Origin: Paenibacillus antarcticus
GTDB lineage: Bacteria > Bacillota > Bacilli > Paenibacillales > Paenibacillaceae
DNA: 64,000 bases
Direction of reading: 5' to 3'
Assembly: GCF_001637225.1 (NCBI RefSeq)
Contig: NZ_LVJI01000003.1
Coordinates: 1-64,000 of the forward strand
The notes beneath the pieces were generated by a model that saw only the letters and a program-made list of their open reading frames with translations, searched no databases and was not told where the DNA came from. How positions within the stretch are numbered: the stretch's first letter is position 1; each line of letters starts with the position of its first letter. The position numbers and the translations under genes were made by a program. Below are positions 49,192-58,812 of this stretch, piece after piece.

Positions 49192-49928
49192 TGAAGGTGA
49201 TAGCCATGCAGTGTAAAGCAGAGTTGCGAAGAATATTCCGTAATCCCTATTATGTATTCTGGTCCTTGATATTACCTATCGTGTTTTATTATATCTTTAC
49301 TCGGCTTGTGAACACCAACACCGACGATAATGAATTATGGCAAGCGCATTATTTGATGTCTATGACTACATTTAGTGTGATGGGTTCATCGATCATGACA
49401 CTTGGCATTCGTATCGTGCAGGAACGGGTTCATGGTTGGTCCACTTATATGCGAATTACGCCACTTCCCGAAGGTGTGTATTTCTTTGGCAAGATGTTTG
49501 GGCAGTCGGTGATGCATTTATTTTCAATTATCATTATCTTTGCAGCTGGATATATCATCAACGGTGTGTCCTTATCTTTGTCGCAGTGGATTCTCAGTGG
49601 ACTGTGGATATTAATAGCTTGTGCGCCATTCCTAGCCTTAGGTACATTAGTCGGAACAATGAAAAAAGTGGACACTGCCAGTGGTGTTAGTAATGCAGTC
49701 TATATGATATTAGCTGTATTGGGCGGCATGTGGTTTCCTATTGATTCTTTTCCGAAAGGGTTACAAATGGCGAGTCACTGGCTACCTTCCTATAGCTTTG
49801 GAAATGGTGCTTGGGAGCTTATCCAAGGCAATGCCCCTCAGTGGGATAATATACTTATTCTGTCAGGATATCTTATTTTCTTCGTGGTATTATCAACGTA
49901 TATCCGTAAAAAACAGGAAGTGGTGTAG
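49188..49928 (+). CDS. ABC-2 type permease
   Basis: A 246-residue membrane protein with about six helices, including FWSLILPIVFYYIFTRL at the front and MILAVLGGMWFPIDSFPKGLQ near the end, the typical ABC-2 membrane signature. Its start overlaps the ATPase stop. It is followed after 8 bases by the kinase gene, so exporter and two-component system form one operon. Confidence 0.93.
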   Translation: MMKVIAMQCKAELRRIFRNPYYVFWSLILPIVFYYIFTRLVNTNTDDNELWQAHYLMSMTTFSVMGSSIMTLGIRIVQERVHGWSTYMRITPLPEGVYFFGKMFGQSVMHLFSIIIIFAAGYIINGVSLSLSQWILSGLWILIACAPFLALGTLVGTMKKVDTASGVSNAVYMILAVLGGMWFPIDSFPKGLQMASHWLPSYSFGNGAWELIQGNAPQWDNILILSGYLIFFVVLSTYIRKKQEVV

Positions 49929-49936
49929 ACACCCTT

Positions 49937-51052
49937 ATGCACGAGAAATTTCATCTTTTCCCTGAAAAGTTAGGATTCTTTCCTTATGTTTGGTTGATAT
50001 ATCTCTTCTTACCCATCATTAATACCGCACAAGAAGAAGGGTTGAAATTGGTCTTGGGCTATTTAATGATCGGAGTATTTGCATTCTCCTATAGGCAGCT
50101 TTATTTTGCTTCAGAAAAAGTGAGCTTTTCATATTGGCTTGCCACACAGATGGTTATCATTTTTATTCTCAGCTACTTTTATAACCCTTATAACTTATTC
50201 ATGGGTTTCTTCACTGCTAACTTCATAGGATATTACACTAACTCTTTTAAATTCAAAGTATCTTTAGGTTCATTAGCGATTGTTATATCACTACCAATTA
50301 TATTGAATTTAAATAGCATTTTACCTAAGCAGTACTTATTTTTTCTCCCGTTTATTATCATTATGCTTATGTCTCCCTTTGGAATTCGTTCTATGAATAG
50401 ACAACAACAGCTGGAGATGAAGCTAGATGAAGCCAACGAACATATCAAAGAACTTGTCAAACGGGAAGAACGGATGCGTATTGCCAGGGATCTACATGAT
50501 ACTCTTGGACACACACTGTCCCTGATTACCCTGAAGAGCCAAATCGTGGACCGGCTCATTACCAAAGATCCAGCGCGGGCACAACTTGAAGCCAAGGAGA
50601 TCGAGCGTACCTCACGCGCAGCTCTAAGACAAGTTCGCGAACTTGTATCGGATATGCGTGCAGTTACGATCGCTGAAGAAATGCTGGAAGTACAGGTCAT
50701 TTTACAGAGTGCCGATATTACCTCTCATTTAGAAGGAGATGCCAAGCTTGTGGGTGTGCCTGATCTCACTCAAAATATTCTCAGTCTATGCCTCCGAGAA
50801 GCGATTACGAATATTGTGAAACATAGTCGAGCGAAAAGTTGTACGGTTACTCTTGAACAGAAGAATTCAGAAGTCACACTCATCATTTGTGATGATGGTA
50901 TAGGACTCAAAAAAGATCATTACGATGGAAATGGATTAAAGGGTATGAACGAACGCCTATCTTTAATTGAGGGCTCTGTAGCAGTATCCTCAGGGGAAGG
51001 CACCACCTACACTATAAATATACCTATTATCATTAAGGAGGAGACTGCATGA
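49937..51052 (+). CDS. Sensor histidine kinase, HisKA_3/DesK-like
   Basis: A 371-residue kinase. The first 150 residues hold about five to six membrane helices with no large extracellular loop, as in DesK-like intramembrane sensors. A short coiled coil leads to the HisKA_3 motif with His187 (ARDLHDTLGHTLSLI). The HATPase has LREAITNIVKHS and CDDGIGL. It overlaps the response regulator by four bases. It probably senses membrane state or the exporter itself. Confidence 0.92.
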   Translation: MHEKFHLFPEKLGFFPYVWLIYLFLPIINTAQEEGLKLVLGYLMIGVFAFSYRQLYFASEKVSFSYWLATQMVIIFILSYFYNPYNLFMGFFTANFIGYYTNSFKFKVSLGSLAIVISLPIILNLNSILPKQYLFFLPFIIIMLMSPFGIRSMNRQQQLEMKLDEANEHIKELVKREERMRIARDLHDTLGHTLSLITLKSQIVDRLITKDPARAQLEAKEIERTSRAALRQVRELVSDMRAVTIAEEMLEVQVILQSADITSHLEGDAKLVGVPDLTQNILSLCLREAITNIVKHSRAKSCTVTLEQKNSEVTLIICDDGIGLKKDHYDGNGLKGMNERLSLIEGSVAVSSGEGTTYTINIPIIIKEETA

Positions 51053-51651
51053 TACGAATCCTTATTGCCGAAGATCAACGGATGTTACGCGGTGCATTAG
51101 CTTTACTATTAGATTTAGAAGATGATATCGAAGTGGTAGGTCAGGCTTGCGACGGGCAAGAAGCCCTGTCACTCATCACTACTCTACAACCAGATGTCTG
51201 TTTACTAGATATCGAGATGCCGGTCAAGACTGGTCTGGATGTAACTGAACAATTAATTGAAATAGGTTCCATTACTAGAGTCATCATTCTAACTACCTTT
51301 GCTCGTCCCGGTTATTTCGAGCGCGCGATAAAAGCCAATGTTCAGGGATATCTATTGAAGGATGGACCCACTGAACAACTTGCAGAGTCCATACGACGTG
51401 TCATGAAGGGACATCGCGAGATTTCCCCTGAACTTATATTCGGGACGTTTAAGGAAGAGAATCCACTTAATGCACGTGAACGTGAGATTCTATCCCTGTC
51501 TGCCCAAGGGAAGTCCGCTAATGAAATTTCATCCATTCTCCACCTTTCCTATGGAACGGTACGCAACTATATCTCCGAAGCCTTGAATAAACTTGACGCT
51601 AAGAATCGAATTGAGGGTATTCGGATGGCAGAGCAGAAAGGCTGGTTGTAG
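51049..51651 (+). CDS. Response regulator, NarL/LuxR family
   Basis: A 200-residue regulator. The receiver domain (1-120) has acidic Glu8-Asp9, acceptor Asp54 (CLLDIEMP) and a Lys near 104 (GYLLKDGP). The C-terminal LuxR helix-turn-helix is LNAREREILSLSAQGKSANE followed by ISSILHLSYGTVRNYISEAL. It is the cognate partner of the upstream kinase, and the palindrome at 48063-48076 is a plausible autoregulatory site. Confidence 0.93.
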   Translation: MIRILIAEDQRMLRGALALLLDLEDDIEVVGQACDGQEALSLITTLQPDVCLLDIEMPVKTGLDVTEQLIEIGSITRVIILTTFARPGYFERAIKANVQGYLLKDGPTEQLAESIRRVMKGHREISPELIFGTFKEENPLNAREREILSLSAQGKSANEISSILHLSYGTVRNYISEALNKLDAKNRIEGIRMAEQKGWL

Positions 51652-51712
51652 GATGGAAATGTAACAATTATGAGAATGGACTGGATTAAGCTACTCGCGC
51701 ATTATTACGGAC

Positions 51713-51747
51713 AAAAAAACCTGACGGACATTTCTCCGTCAGGTTCT
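51713..51747. terminator. Bidirectional terminator between the response regulator gene and trxB
   Basis: AACCTGACGGA...TCCGTCAGGTT with A7 on one side and a T-rich tract on the other. It is strongest on the minus strand for trxB. Confidence 0.85.
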
Positions 51748-51773
51748 TCGTCTATAGCAAACGCAATTTAGTA

Positions 51774-52727
51774 CTACTCGCCTAAAGTCTGACTCCAGTC
51801 ATGTACCATGTTACCCTCGAGGAATTTCTCAGCATCCATAGCAGCCATACAGCCTGAACCTGCCGCTGAAATAGCCTGACGATAACGCGTATCCTGCACA
51901 TCACCACATGCAAATACACCTGGAATGTTAGTTTCCGTCGTACCTGGCTTCACAACGATATAGCCTACATCATCTATCGTGATTTGCTTGTTCAAGAACG
52001 CAGTGTTTGGTGTATGTCCGATCGCTACGAACAAACCATCCGCTTCAATCAATTCTTCCTCATTGGTCTCATTGTTAAGCACTTTCAGACCTTTAAGACC
52101 CATACCTTCCGTTACTACTTCCAGCGGTGTACGATTTAATGCCCATAGAATCTTCTCGTTCTCACGAGCGCGATCTTGCATGATTTTGGAAGCACGCATC
52201 TCTTCACGACGGTGAACTAGGGTTACGCTAGATCCGAAACGTGTTAAGAAGTTAGCTTCTTCCATTGCGGAATCGCCGCCTCCAACCACGATGATCTTTT
52301 TCCCACGGAAGAAGAATCCGTCACACGTAGCACATGTACTAACACCGCGTCCGATATTCTCCTGTTCACCTGGAATGCCGATATATTTCGCTGAAGCACC
52401 TGTTGATATAATAACCGTCTCAGCAAGTAATTCTCCCATGCCATCTACATTGACCTTAAACGGTCTTGCTGAGAAATCTACCGTCTCAACCCAACCCGTT
52501 TTAAATTCAGCTCCGAACCGCTCTGCTTGCTTACGCATATTATCCATCAATTCAGGTCCCATAATACCTTCTGGGAACCCTGGGAAATTCTCAATCTCGG
52601 TCGTTGTCGTTAACTGACCTCCCGGTTGCATACCTTCAATAACCAATGGTTTCATGTTCGCACGTGCTAGATAAATAGCAGCCGTTAATCCTGCTGGACC
52701 TGTTCCAATGACAATCGATTTATACAT
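51774..52727 (-). CDS. trxB: Thioredoxin reductase
   Basis: A 317-residue flavoenzyme that reduces thioredoxin with NADPH. FAD motif GTGPAG is at about 8-13, the redox-active pair is Cys132-A-T-Cys135 followed by Asp (CATCDG), the NADPH motif is GGGDSAMEEA, and the C-terminal FAD motif is GVFACGDVQD. The start MYKSIVIGTGPAGL is preceded by a GGAGG-type site. It lies downstream of the TPR protein gene with a 46-base gap. Confidence 0.96.
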   Translation of the reverse strand: MYKSIVIGTGPAGLTAAIYLARANMKPLVIEGMQPGGQLTTTTEIENFPGFPEGIMGPELMDNMRKQAERFGAEFKTGWVETVDFSARPFKVNVDGMGELLAETVIISTGASAKYIGIPGEQENIGRGVSTCATCDGFFFRGKKIIVVGGGDSAMEEANFLTRFGSSVTLVHRREEMRASKIMQDRARENEKILWALNRTPLEVVTEGMGLKGLKVLNNETNEEELIEADGLFVAIGHTPNTAFLNKQITIDDVGYIVVKPGTTETNIPGVFACGDVQDTRYRQAISAAGSGCMAAMDAEKFLEGNMVHDWSQTLGE

Positions 52728-52773
52728 TCGTTTGACCTCCCAATTTGATATATCTCATGTCTATTACTCTATG

Positions 52774-54486
52774 TTAACCATTTCTATCCTTCATATGACA
52801 TACACTGTCCATACGTCGTGCATATCGACTGACGGTGGATGGAGAAAGACCATACCTTCTAGCTATTTCCTGATAAGTCGTCGGTAGGCCCACCATTTTG
52901 ATAGCCCAATATTCAAGTGCTGCTGACCAAGCTTCGGTGTGACCTAGCTCAGGTGTGTCCGGATAACTTTTATGCAGAAACTCAGTCCATAGATTTTGTA
53001 TATCATGCTGCTGGTCCAAATCCCACGATTGATCCATCATCTGTAACGTCTTGTTTACGACCGTGCGTGAAGGTTGATCTAAGTCATTAGAAAGCAGGGT
53101 ATCTACCACTTTAGAAGATACTATCTCTGTTTGTGTCGAAAATTCCAATAAAGAGCTCTCCATCCCTAATCCTTCTAGTACAATTATTGCTGCTTCTTTA
53201 AGCTCTACATTTTCTTCTGGATCGCATAAGAATGCTTGCAGAACCCGCTTCACTTCTTCATCACCAATCCATGCAAAAGATTGAATGACTTGAAGTTTGG
53301 TCGCATGATCTCCATGCCGAAGCGCCCAGAAAAAAGATGACCGAACCAACGGATTATGCTTAACCTCATCGGCTATCCCTTCACCGTTATGTTCCCATGC
53401 CTTAAGCTGTTCTTCAAATGGGAGATGATAATGGTAATTAATCTTAGGTTGCTGCGTGGTTCCTTCCTGAAAATGCTGAAGCTGAGATAAGTAAAAATTC
53501 GCAACATCCGATTCTGGATCAAGCTTTGCCGCAAATCTCCAATTCCGCTCCGCATCAATAAAACGCCCACAATTGACAGCAGCTGTAGCTGTGTAATGAT
53601 ATACACTTGGATCGCCACTTAGTTCTTCATCCTTAAGTAACCGACGGAAGTGCTGGAAAGCTATCTCATGTTGACCCAAAATCCCCATCGTTGTAGCAAG
53701 TTTAAACAGATGCTCCTGATGGAAAGGAATGGTTATCGTCAGTAGTTGTAACAGCGGAAGTAACTGACCTACATCATTCTCATGTTGATAAAAGATGGCC
53801 AAGTTGCATAACCCGTGTAGATTCCCAGGGTCTTGCTCCAATACTTCTTGGATGGTTTGCTTAGCCTTATCAAACAGACCCACATAATAATAAGCAAGTG
53901 CTAAATTATTACGAGCTGCTAGGAAATCGCCATAGTTCTCTACAATTTCCTCAAGTAGTTCTACAGCTTGAGCAAATTTACCCTGTTCTAGAAGCGTACG
54001 AGCATGCTCATGCTCAATCATTCCTTGACGACTCTTAATCCGAGTTAACTTCGCCGGACGGTCTAACTCATATAGAAGGAGATCCATCATTTCTTCAGCT
54101 TCATGTAGAAACTGACCTTCCGAATCCTCTTCCAGATAAGTGATGAGTGCTTTCTCAGCTTCTTCGAAATTCTCCATATTGGCAAAGTTGTTTGCCATAT
54201 AGAAATAGCATTCCGTCATAGCCGGATCAATATGCTCAATGATATCAACAAGAACAGAATTGGAACCTTCATAGTCGCCCATCTCCGACATAATGCCAGC
54301 CATATTACAATGATTCACCGGATTCTCCGGCTCGTACTCTACTGCTTTACTGAAATATTTCAATGCCTTGGCATATTGATTACGTTCTAACGATTGAACT
54401 GCCCTTTCAAAGAAGAAATTCGCATTGAAATGGACAGGTACTATTTTATTGTGTAGGGCCTCAGCCCGTAATTGTTCATCATTCAT
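52774..54486 (-). CDS. TPR-repeat protein with a C-terminal helix-turn-helix
   Basis: A 570-residue cytoplasmic protein. From about residue 20 to 345 it consists of tetratricopeptide-like repeats (RNQYAKALKYFSKAVEYEPE, EGKF-type helices, GLFDKAKQTIQEVLEQDPGN). A helical middle follows, and the end (about 535-565) is a helix-turn-helix [20 protein letters not shown]. The ATG at 54486 has AGGAGGTG ten bases upstream. In related genomes a TPR protein commonly sits between the his/prs genes and trxB (from memory, not checked); its role is unknown. Confidence 0.82.
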   Translation of the reverse strand: MNDEQLRAEALHNKIVPVHFNANFFFERAVQSLERNQYAKALKYFSKAVEYEPENPVNHCNMAGIMSEMGDYEGSNSVLVDIIEHIDPAMTECYFYMANNFANMENFEEAEKALITYLEEDSEGQFLHEAEEMMDLLLYELDRPAKLTRIKSRQGMIEHEHARTLLEQGKFAQAVELLEEIVENYGDFLAARNNLALAYYYVGLFDKAKQTIQEVLEQDPGNLHGLCNLAIFYQHENDVGQLLPLLQLLTITIPFHQEHLFKLATTMGILGQHEIAFQHFRRLLKDEELSGDPSVYHYTATAAVNCGRFIDAERNWRFAAKLDPESDVANFYLSQLQHFQEGTTQQPKINYHYHLPFEEQLKAWEHNGEGIADEVKHNPLVRSSFFWALRHGDHATKLQVIQSFAWIGDEEVKRVLQAFLCDPEENVELKEAAIIVLEGLGMESSLLEFSTQTEIVSSKVVDTLLSNDLDQPSRTVVNKTLQMMDQSWDLDQQHDIQNLWTEFLHKSYPDTPELGHTEAWSAALEYWAIKMVGLPTTYQEIARRYGLSPSTVSRYARRMDSVCHMKDRNG

Positions 54487-54591
54487 TGAAGCAAGGCACC
54501 TCCTTTTTCCTACTATCCTGTAACCCACATCCTAGTATACCACAAGTTCATGAGTCCTTTTAAGTAGGGAGATTCTTCTTCATGAATACGT

Positions 54592-54628
54592 AAAAAAGAC
54601 ACCGCATGGTTTACATGCCGGAGTCTTT
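54592..54628 (-). terminator. prs terminator overlapping the stop codon
   Basis: On the minus strand AAGACTCCGGCATG-taaac-CATGCGGTGTCTT followed by TTTTACG. The upstream arm is made of the last codons of prs (Asp-Ser-Gly-Met) and the loop holds the TAA. Confidence 0.85.
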
Positions 54629-55558
54629 AAACAATGTCGCGATAGATCCGCCTTCTACAATAATTCGCGTCGCTTGAGCCAGCATCGGAGCCACCGATAA
54701 CACTTTAACCCGTCCGACATGATCATCAGGAAGTAGAATGGAGTCCGTGATCACGACTTCTTTAATATTAGGATGATTCAAGCGTTCTAGGGCAGATCCT
54801 GAGAAGAGACCATGTGTAGCACAGACATATACATCTTTCGCTCCACGCTCCTTCAAGCCTTCTACCACGTTAATTATGGTCGTCCCTGTATCTATAATAT
54901 CTTCGATAATGATCGGTGTTCTACCTTCAACATCACCTATCACGTGGGTAATCACGGATTCATTATGAGAAGGTCTTTTCTTAATCATAATCGCGAATGG
55001 AGAATCAAGGTGATTGGCCAGTTTCTCTGCCATTGAAGCACGACCAGCGTCTGGAGATACGATAACCGGATTACTGATATTCTTAGATCTCAAGTACTCA
55101 CTAATGAGATCAAGTGCCGTTAAGTGATCTACAGGTATATTAAAAAAACCTTGAATAGCAGGAGCATGTAAGTCCATCGTAATCACTCGATTTGCACCCA
55201 CAGTAGTCAGAACATCAGCTACCATTTTGGCGGATATCGGTTCACGTGGAGCTGACTTCCGCTCCTGACGTGCGTATCCATAATAAGGTATGATAATGTT
55301 GACCGTACGAGCTGACGCTCTCTTGGCTGCATCGATCATGACAAGCAGTTCTACAAACATCTCATTGATCGGATGTGATAGCGACTGCACGATAAATACA
55401 TCACAATTGCGGATACTTTCCTCATAGTTAACATAAATTTCACCGCTTTTAAAGCGAGAAAGTGTAACATCACCCAATTGTTCGCCAAGCTTACGACAAA
55501 TATCTTCCGCAAGCTTCGGATTCGAAGAACCGGTAAAAATACGCATCTTGTGTTGCAT
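54611..55558 (-). CDS. prs: Ribose-phosphate pyrophosphokinase
   Basis: A 315-residue enzyme making PRPP from ribose 5-phosphate and ATP. Landmarks: FTGSSNPKLAEDICRKLGEQ, SLSHPINEMFVELLVMIDAA, IPYYGYARQERK, the metal/ATP loop MDLHAPAIQGFF, and the PRPP loop IIIEDIIDTGTTI. AGGAGG lies five bases before the ATG. It is the last gene after the his operon; PRPP is the substrate of HisG, so the arrangement is metabolically coherent. Two consecutive prs genes are common in Firmicutes, so this may not be the only copy. Confidence 0.95.
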   Translation of the reverse strand: MQHKMRIFTGSSNPKLAEDICRKLGEQLGDVTLSRFKSGEIYVNYEESIRNCDVFIVQSLSHPINEMFVELLVMIDAAKRASARTVNIIIPYYGYARQERKSAPREPISAKMVADVLTTVGANRVITMDLHAPAIQGFFNIPVDHLTALDLISEYLRSKNISNPVIVSPDAGRASMAEKLANHLDSPFAIMIKKRPSHNESVITHVIGDVEGRTPIIIEDIIDTGTTIINVVEGLKERGAKDVYVCATHGLFSGSALERLNHPNIKEVVITDSILLPDDHVGRVKVLSVAPMLAQATRIIVEGGSIATLFKDSGM

Positions 55559-55572
55559 AGCATCCTCCTGAT

Positions 55573-55595
55573 TTCAAGACTAGATTAGTCTTGAA
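55573..55595. other. Inverted repeat between hisJ and prs
   Basis: TTCAAGACTA-gat-TAGTCTTGAA is a perfect 10-pair stem with no T tract. It may be a processing or stabilising hairpin that separates his from prs mRNA. Confidence 0.5.
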
Positions 55596-55630
55596 TTAAT
55601 CCATATGTAATTGTATTATACAGGATTCTG

Positions 55631-56455
55631 CTATATTTCAAAAGAAACCTCGGATCTTCTTCGCTCTTCAAACACAGATAGTTGACGATAACCAACTTCC
55701 CATAGGAGAGACCTTGCTTTGTCTAAATGTTCTCCAAGTTTTAATGGGTCATGTGCATCCGAACCAACCGTGACCGGGATACCCAACTTAAAGGCTTCCG
55801 TTACCATTCGTTTACTTGGGAACATTTCCTCGCAAACTTTGGATAAACCAGAAGCATTCAGCTCCATGGCCATCCCACTTTTCCGTACGGCTAGTAGTGC
55901 CGAATTCTCTAATGCTTCCACATTAGATGTGAGTTCTGGTGATGGTTTGTAACCAAAACGTTTAATCACATCCACATGCCCCATAATGTCATAAAATCCC
56001 GTTGCCGTGGCTTTCTTAACCGCATCATAATACTGTTCATATACTGCGAGGATATCCTTACCCTCCCAGTGATGTGTCTGACGATGATCGCTTATATCCC
56101 ACTCTCCAAGAAAATGCACCGAACCTATGACATAATCCCAAGGGTATGAGGTAATAATACGCTCAATTTCAGCTTCATATCCCTCAATAAAATCACCTTC
56201 GAGTCCTACGCGAACATCAATCTGACCCTTATATCGCTCCTTAAGAGCAAGACACTCCTCAACATAACGAGGAAGTTCGTCCATGGGCATCGCCATCTCC
56301 GGGTAGTACGCGGCTGGATCGACATGAAGAAGAGGCATATGATCCGATAGACCAATCTGGGATAGACCCATCTCAATCCCTCTAAGAACGTATTCCTCCA
56401 GTTCTCCGATTGCATGCCCACAACGGACATGGTGTGTATGGTAATCGATTTGCAT
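55631..56455 (-). CDS. hisJ: Histidinol-phosphatase, PHP family
   Basis: A 274-residue metal-dependent phosphatase for L-histidinol phosphate. The first metal-binding cluster HTHH lies at 6-9 (MQIDYHTHHVRCGHA), GLSDHMPLL follows, then GLEGDFIEGYE, IGSVHFLGEW and the C-terminal VGSDAHDPLKLG. The ATG at 56455 has AAAGGAGG ten bases upstream. It lies 16 bases after hisIE. Confidence 0.93.
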   Translation of the reverse strand: MQIDYHTHHVRCGHAIGELEEYVLRGIEMGLSQIGLSDHMPLLHVDPAAYYPEMAMPMDELPRYVEECLALKERYKGQIDVRVGLEGDFIEGYEAEIERIITSYPWDYVIGSVHFLGEWDISDHRQTHHWEGKDILAVYEQYYDAVKKATATGFYDIMGHVDVIKRFGYKPSPELTSNVEALENSALLAVRKSGMAMELNASGLSKVCEEMFPSKRMVTEAFKLGIPVTVGSDAHDPLKLGEHLDKARSLLWEVGYRQLSVFEERRRSEVSFEI

Positions 56456-56471
56456 GGTACGAATTCCTCCT

Positions 56472-57167
56472 TTAATCGCGTCTAGGGCGCTCGCTGCGCA
56501 GACTAAGTTCAGCCATAATCTCATCTAATGGTAACTTACGTTCTTCTAATAACACTAGTAAATGATAGATTAGATCACTTATTTCAAGACGTAACTCTGC
56601 GTTATCTTTATTCTTAGCTGCAATGATCGTCTCAGAAGCTTCTTCCCCTACTTTTTTAAGGATCTTGTCGACACCCTTTTCAAATAAGTACGTCGTATAT
56701 GCCCCTTCTGGACGCTCCTTCTCACGAGCTGAGATAATCTGCTCCAGCTCTGCTAATACAGCAAACCGTCCGCTATCTTGGTAGCTTGTCGATGTAAGGT
56801 CTTCATTCTTCTCCAATGGAACATTGTTAAAGAAACATGTCTGCTCGCCTGTGTGACAAGCTGGGCCTTGAGGTTGAACCTGCAGCAACAATGTATCACC
56901 ATCACAATCGTAGCTTAATGAACCGATTCGTTGTGTGTTACTAGACGTTGCACCTTTATGCCATAATTCATTTCTGGAACGGCTCCAGAACCACGTTTCT
57001 CCACTTTCTATGGAAAGCTTGAGTGACTCCTTATTCATATAAGCCATCATTAATACTTCTTTGGTTGTGATATCTTGAACGATAGCAGGCACAAGTCCCG
57101 CTTCATCAAAGCGGATCTTACTCTGTAATTGTTCCCATGTTTCCACTTGATTTAGCTTGTTACTCAT
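56472..57167 (-). CDS. hisI: Bifunctional phosphoribosyl-AMP cyclohydrolase / phosphoribosyl-ATP pyrophosphatase
   Basis: A 231-residue HisIE fusion catalysing steps 2 and 3. The HisI half (1-115) has [16 protein letters not shown] and [20 protein letters not shown] (metal and active-site residues). The HisE half (about 130-231) is an all-helical MazG-like domain with [20 protein letters not shown] and [10 protein letters not shown]. It overlaps hisF by four bases. Confidence 0.96.
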   Translation of the reverse strand: MSNKLNQVETWEQLQSKIRFDEAGLVPAIVQDITTKEVLMMAYMNKESLKLSIESGETWFWSRSRNELWHKGATSSNTQRIGSLSYDCDGDTLLLQVQPQGPACHTGEQTCFFNNVPLEKNEDLTSTSYQDSGRFAVLAELEQIISAREKERPEGAYTTYLFEKGVDKILKKVGEEASETIIAAKNKDNAELRLEISDLIYHLLVLLEERKLPLDEIMAELSLRSERPRRD

Positions 57168-57922
57168 CGTATTTCCACTCCTTTTTGCTTTAAGTCCATT
57201 TTCAAATCTTGAATCGTCATTTCTTTATAATGAAAAATAGTTGCAGCTAATCCCGCATCCGCCTTACCACTCGTAAATACGTCATGGAAATGTTCTGAGG
57301 TTCCCGCTCCACCAGAGGCAATGACAGGGATACCCACAAGTCCAGATACAGCCGAAGTAAGAGGAAGGTCGAATCCATCCTTTGTACCATCCGCATCCAT
57401 ACTCGTCAGGAGAATCTCGCCCGCTCCTAGAGTCTCTGCTTCCTTCACCCATTGCAAAGCGCGAATACCTGATGGTGTACGTCCGCCATGTGTATAGACT
57501 TCCCATTCACCCCAAGCCTGATTATACTTGGCATCTACCGCAACAACGATACACTGTGAACCGAAGCGACGTGCACCTTCTGAGATCAACTGTGGATTTA
57601 CCACCGCTGCTGTGTTAATACCAATTTTGTCCGCACCAGCTCGTAGAATTCTTTTCATATCATCTACATGCGAGATTCCTCCACCGACCGTAAACGGAAT
57701 AGTAATTTCACCTGCAGTCTGACGAACGACTTCAATCATCGTTGCGCGACCTTCTACAGAGGCTGAAATATCTAAAAATACGAGTTCGTCCGCGCCTTCT
57801 CTGTCATACAGCGCCGCCAGTTCTACTGGATCCCCAGCATCACGTAGATTGACAAAGTTAACGCCCTTTACCACCCGACCATCCTTCACATCCAGACATG
57901 GAATGATACGTTTAGCTAGCAT
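57164..57922 (-). CDS. hisF: Imidazole glycerol phosphate synthase, cyclase subunit
   Basis: A 252-residue beta-alpha barrel that takes ammonia from HisH and makes IGP and AICAR. It opens [20 protein letters not shown] with catalytic Asp11, and carries [20 protein letters not shown] and [12 protein letters not shown] with the second catalytic Asp. The ATG at 57922 follows GAAGGGAAGAG; the longer open frame has no family match. It overlaps hisIE by four bases. Confidence 0.96.
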   Translation of the reverse strand: MLAKRIIPCLDVKDGRVVKGVNFVNLRDAGDPVELAALYDREGADELVFLDISASVEGRATMIEVVRQTAGEITIPFTVGGGISHVDDMKRILRAGADKIGINTAAVVNPQLISEGARRFGSQCIVVAVDAKYNQAWGEWEVYTHGGRTPSGIRALQWVKEAETLGAGEILLTSMDADGTKDGFDLPLTSAVSGLVGIPVIASGGAGTSEHFHDVFTSGKADAGLAATIFHYKEMTIQDLKMDLKQKGVEIR

Positions 57923-58007
57923 ACTTCTCTTCCCTTCTACCTTTAAATTCCTTATCCATGCAGTGTACAAGAAAGGGCGCAGGTTGACATCCCACACCCA
58001 TTCCTTG

Positions 58008-58748
58008 CTATCCCTGTTTCTTAATCGCTTGTACAGCTGTTTCCAGATCAACACTTCCCGTGTACAATGCCTTACCTACGATAGCTCCACCTATACCTTC
58101 ATGGTGATACGCACTAAGACTAAGAAGATCATCTAAGACTGTAACGCCTCCTGAAGCAATAACGGTACGACCGCTACTCACAGCTAAAGCACGGATAGCC
58201 TCAACATTCGGCCCTTGCATCATTCCATCTCGAGAAATATCTGTAAAGATAAACGTTTCTGCCCCTTTAGATGCTAGCTCCTTAGCCAATACTTCTGCTT
58301 TAACTTCGGAAGTCTCAAGCCAACCCCGAGTTGCAACATAACCATTTCTTGCATCAATACCAATGGCTACCTTATCTCCGTATCTGCCCAATACAGCTTC
58401 TGTAAAAGGACGATCCTCGATAGCTGCAGTACCAATAATAACTCTGCTTACACCAAGTGCTAATAGTCTTTCTACATCCTCTATCGTACGTAACCCGCCT
58501 CCGACTTGCACCGGTACGTTTGCTCCCTTAGCTATAGCACCAATAATAGCATCATTCACAGGGTGTCCCGCCTTAGCCCCGTCCAAATCCACTAGATGTA
58601 TGTATGTTCCACCTTGCTCTTCCCATGCCTTCGCTACTTTCAAAGGACTATCATTATAGATCGTTTCTTGATTGTAATCCCCTTGCACCAGTCTTACACA
58701 TTTCCCATCACGTATATCAATCGCTGGATAGATGATAAAAGAAGACAT
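58008..58748 (-). CDS. hisA: ProFAR isomerase
   Basis: A 246-residue barrel enzyme (step 4). It opens [20 protein letters not shown] with catalytic Asp near residue 11, then [34 protein letters not shown] and [14 protein letters not shown] (second catalytic Asp). It lies 85 bases upstream of hisF, a gap without visible control elements. Confidence 0.96.
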   Translation of the reverse strand: MSSFIIYPAIDIRDGKCVRLVQGDYNQETIYNDSPLKVAKAWEEQGGTYIHLVDLDGAKAGHPVNDAIIGAIAKGANVPVQVGGGLRTIEDVERLLALGVSRVIIGTAAIEDRPFTEAVLGRYGDKVAIGIDARNGYVATRGWLETSEVKAEVLAKELASKGAETFIFTDISRDGMMQGPNVEAIRALAVSSGRTVIASGGVTVLDDLLSLSAYHHEGIGGAIVGKALYTGSVDLETAVQAIKKQG

Positions 58749-58812
58749 CCTTCACTAGCCCCACTTTCTTCTCAACCTATATTTATGAAACATTTATGAT
58801 CATTAACAATCT

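Noticed and set aside
57923-58054. Extended hisF N terminus (44 extra codons)
   Set aside because: HisF enzymes begin at M[10 protein letters not shown]. The extra residues have no family match.
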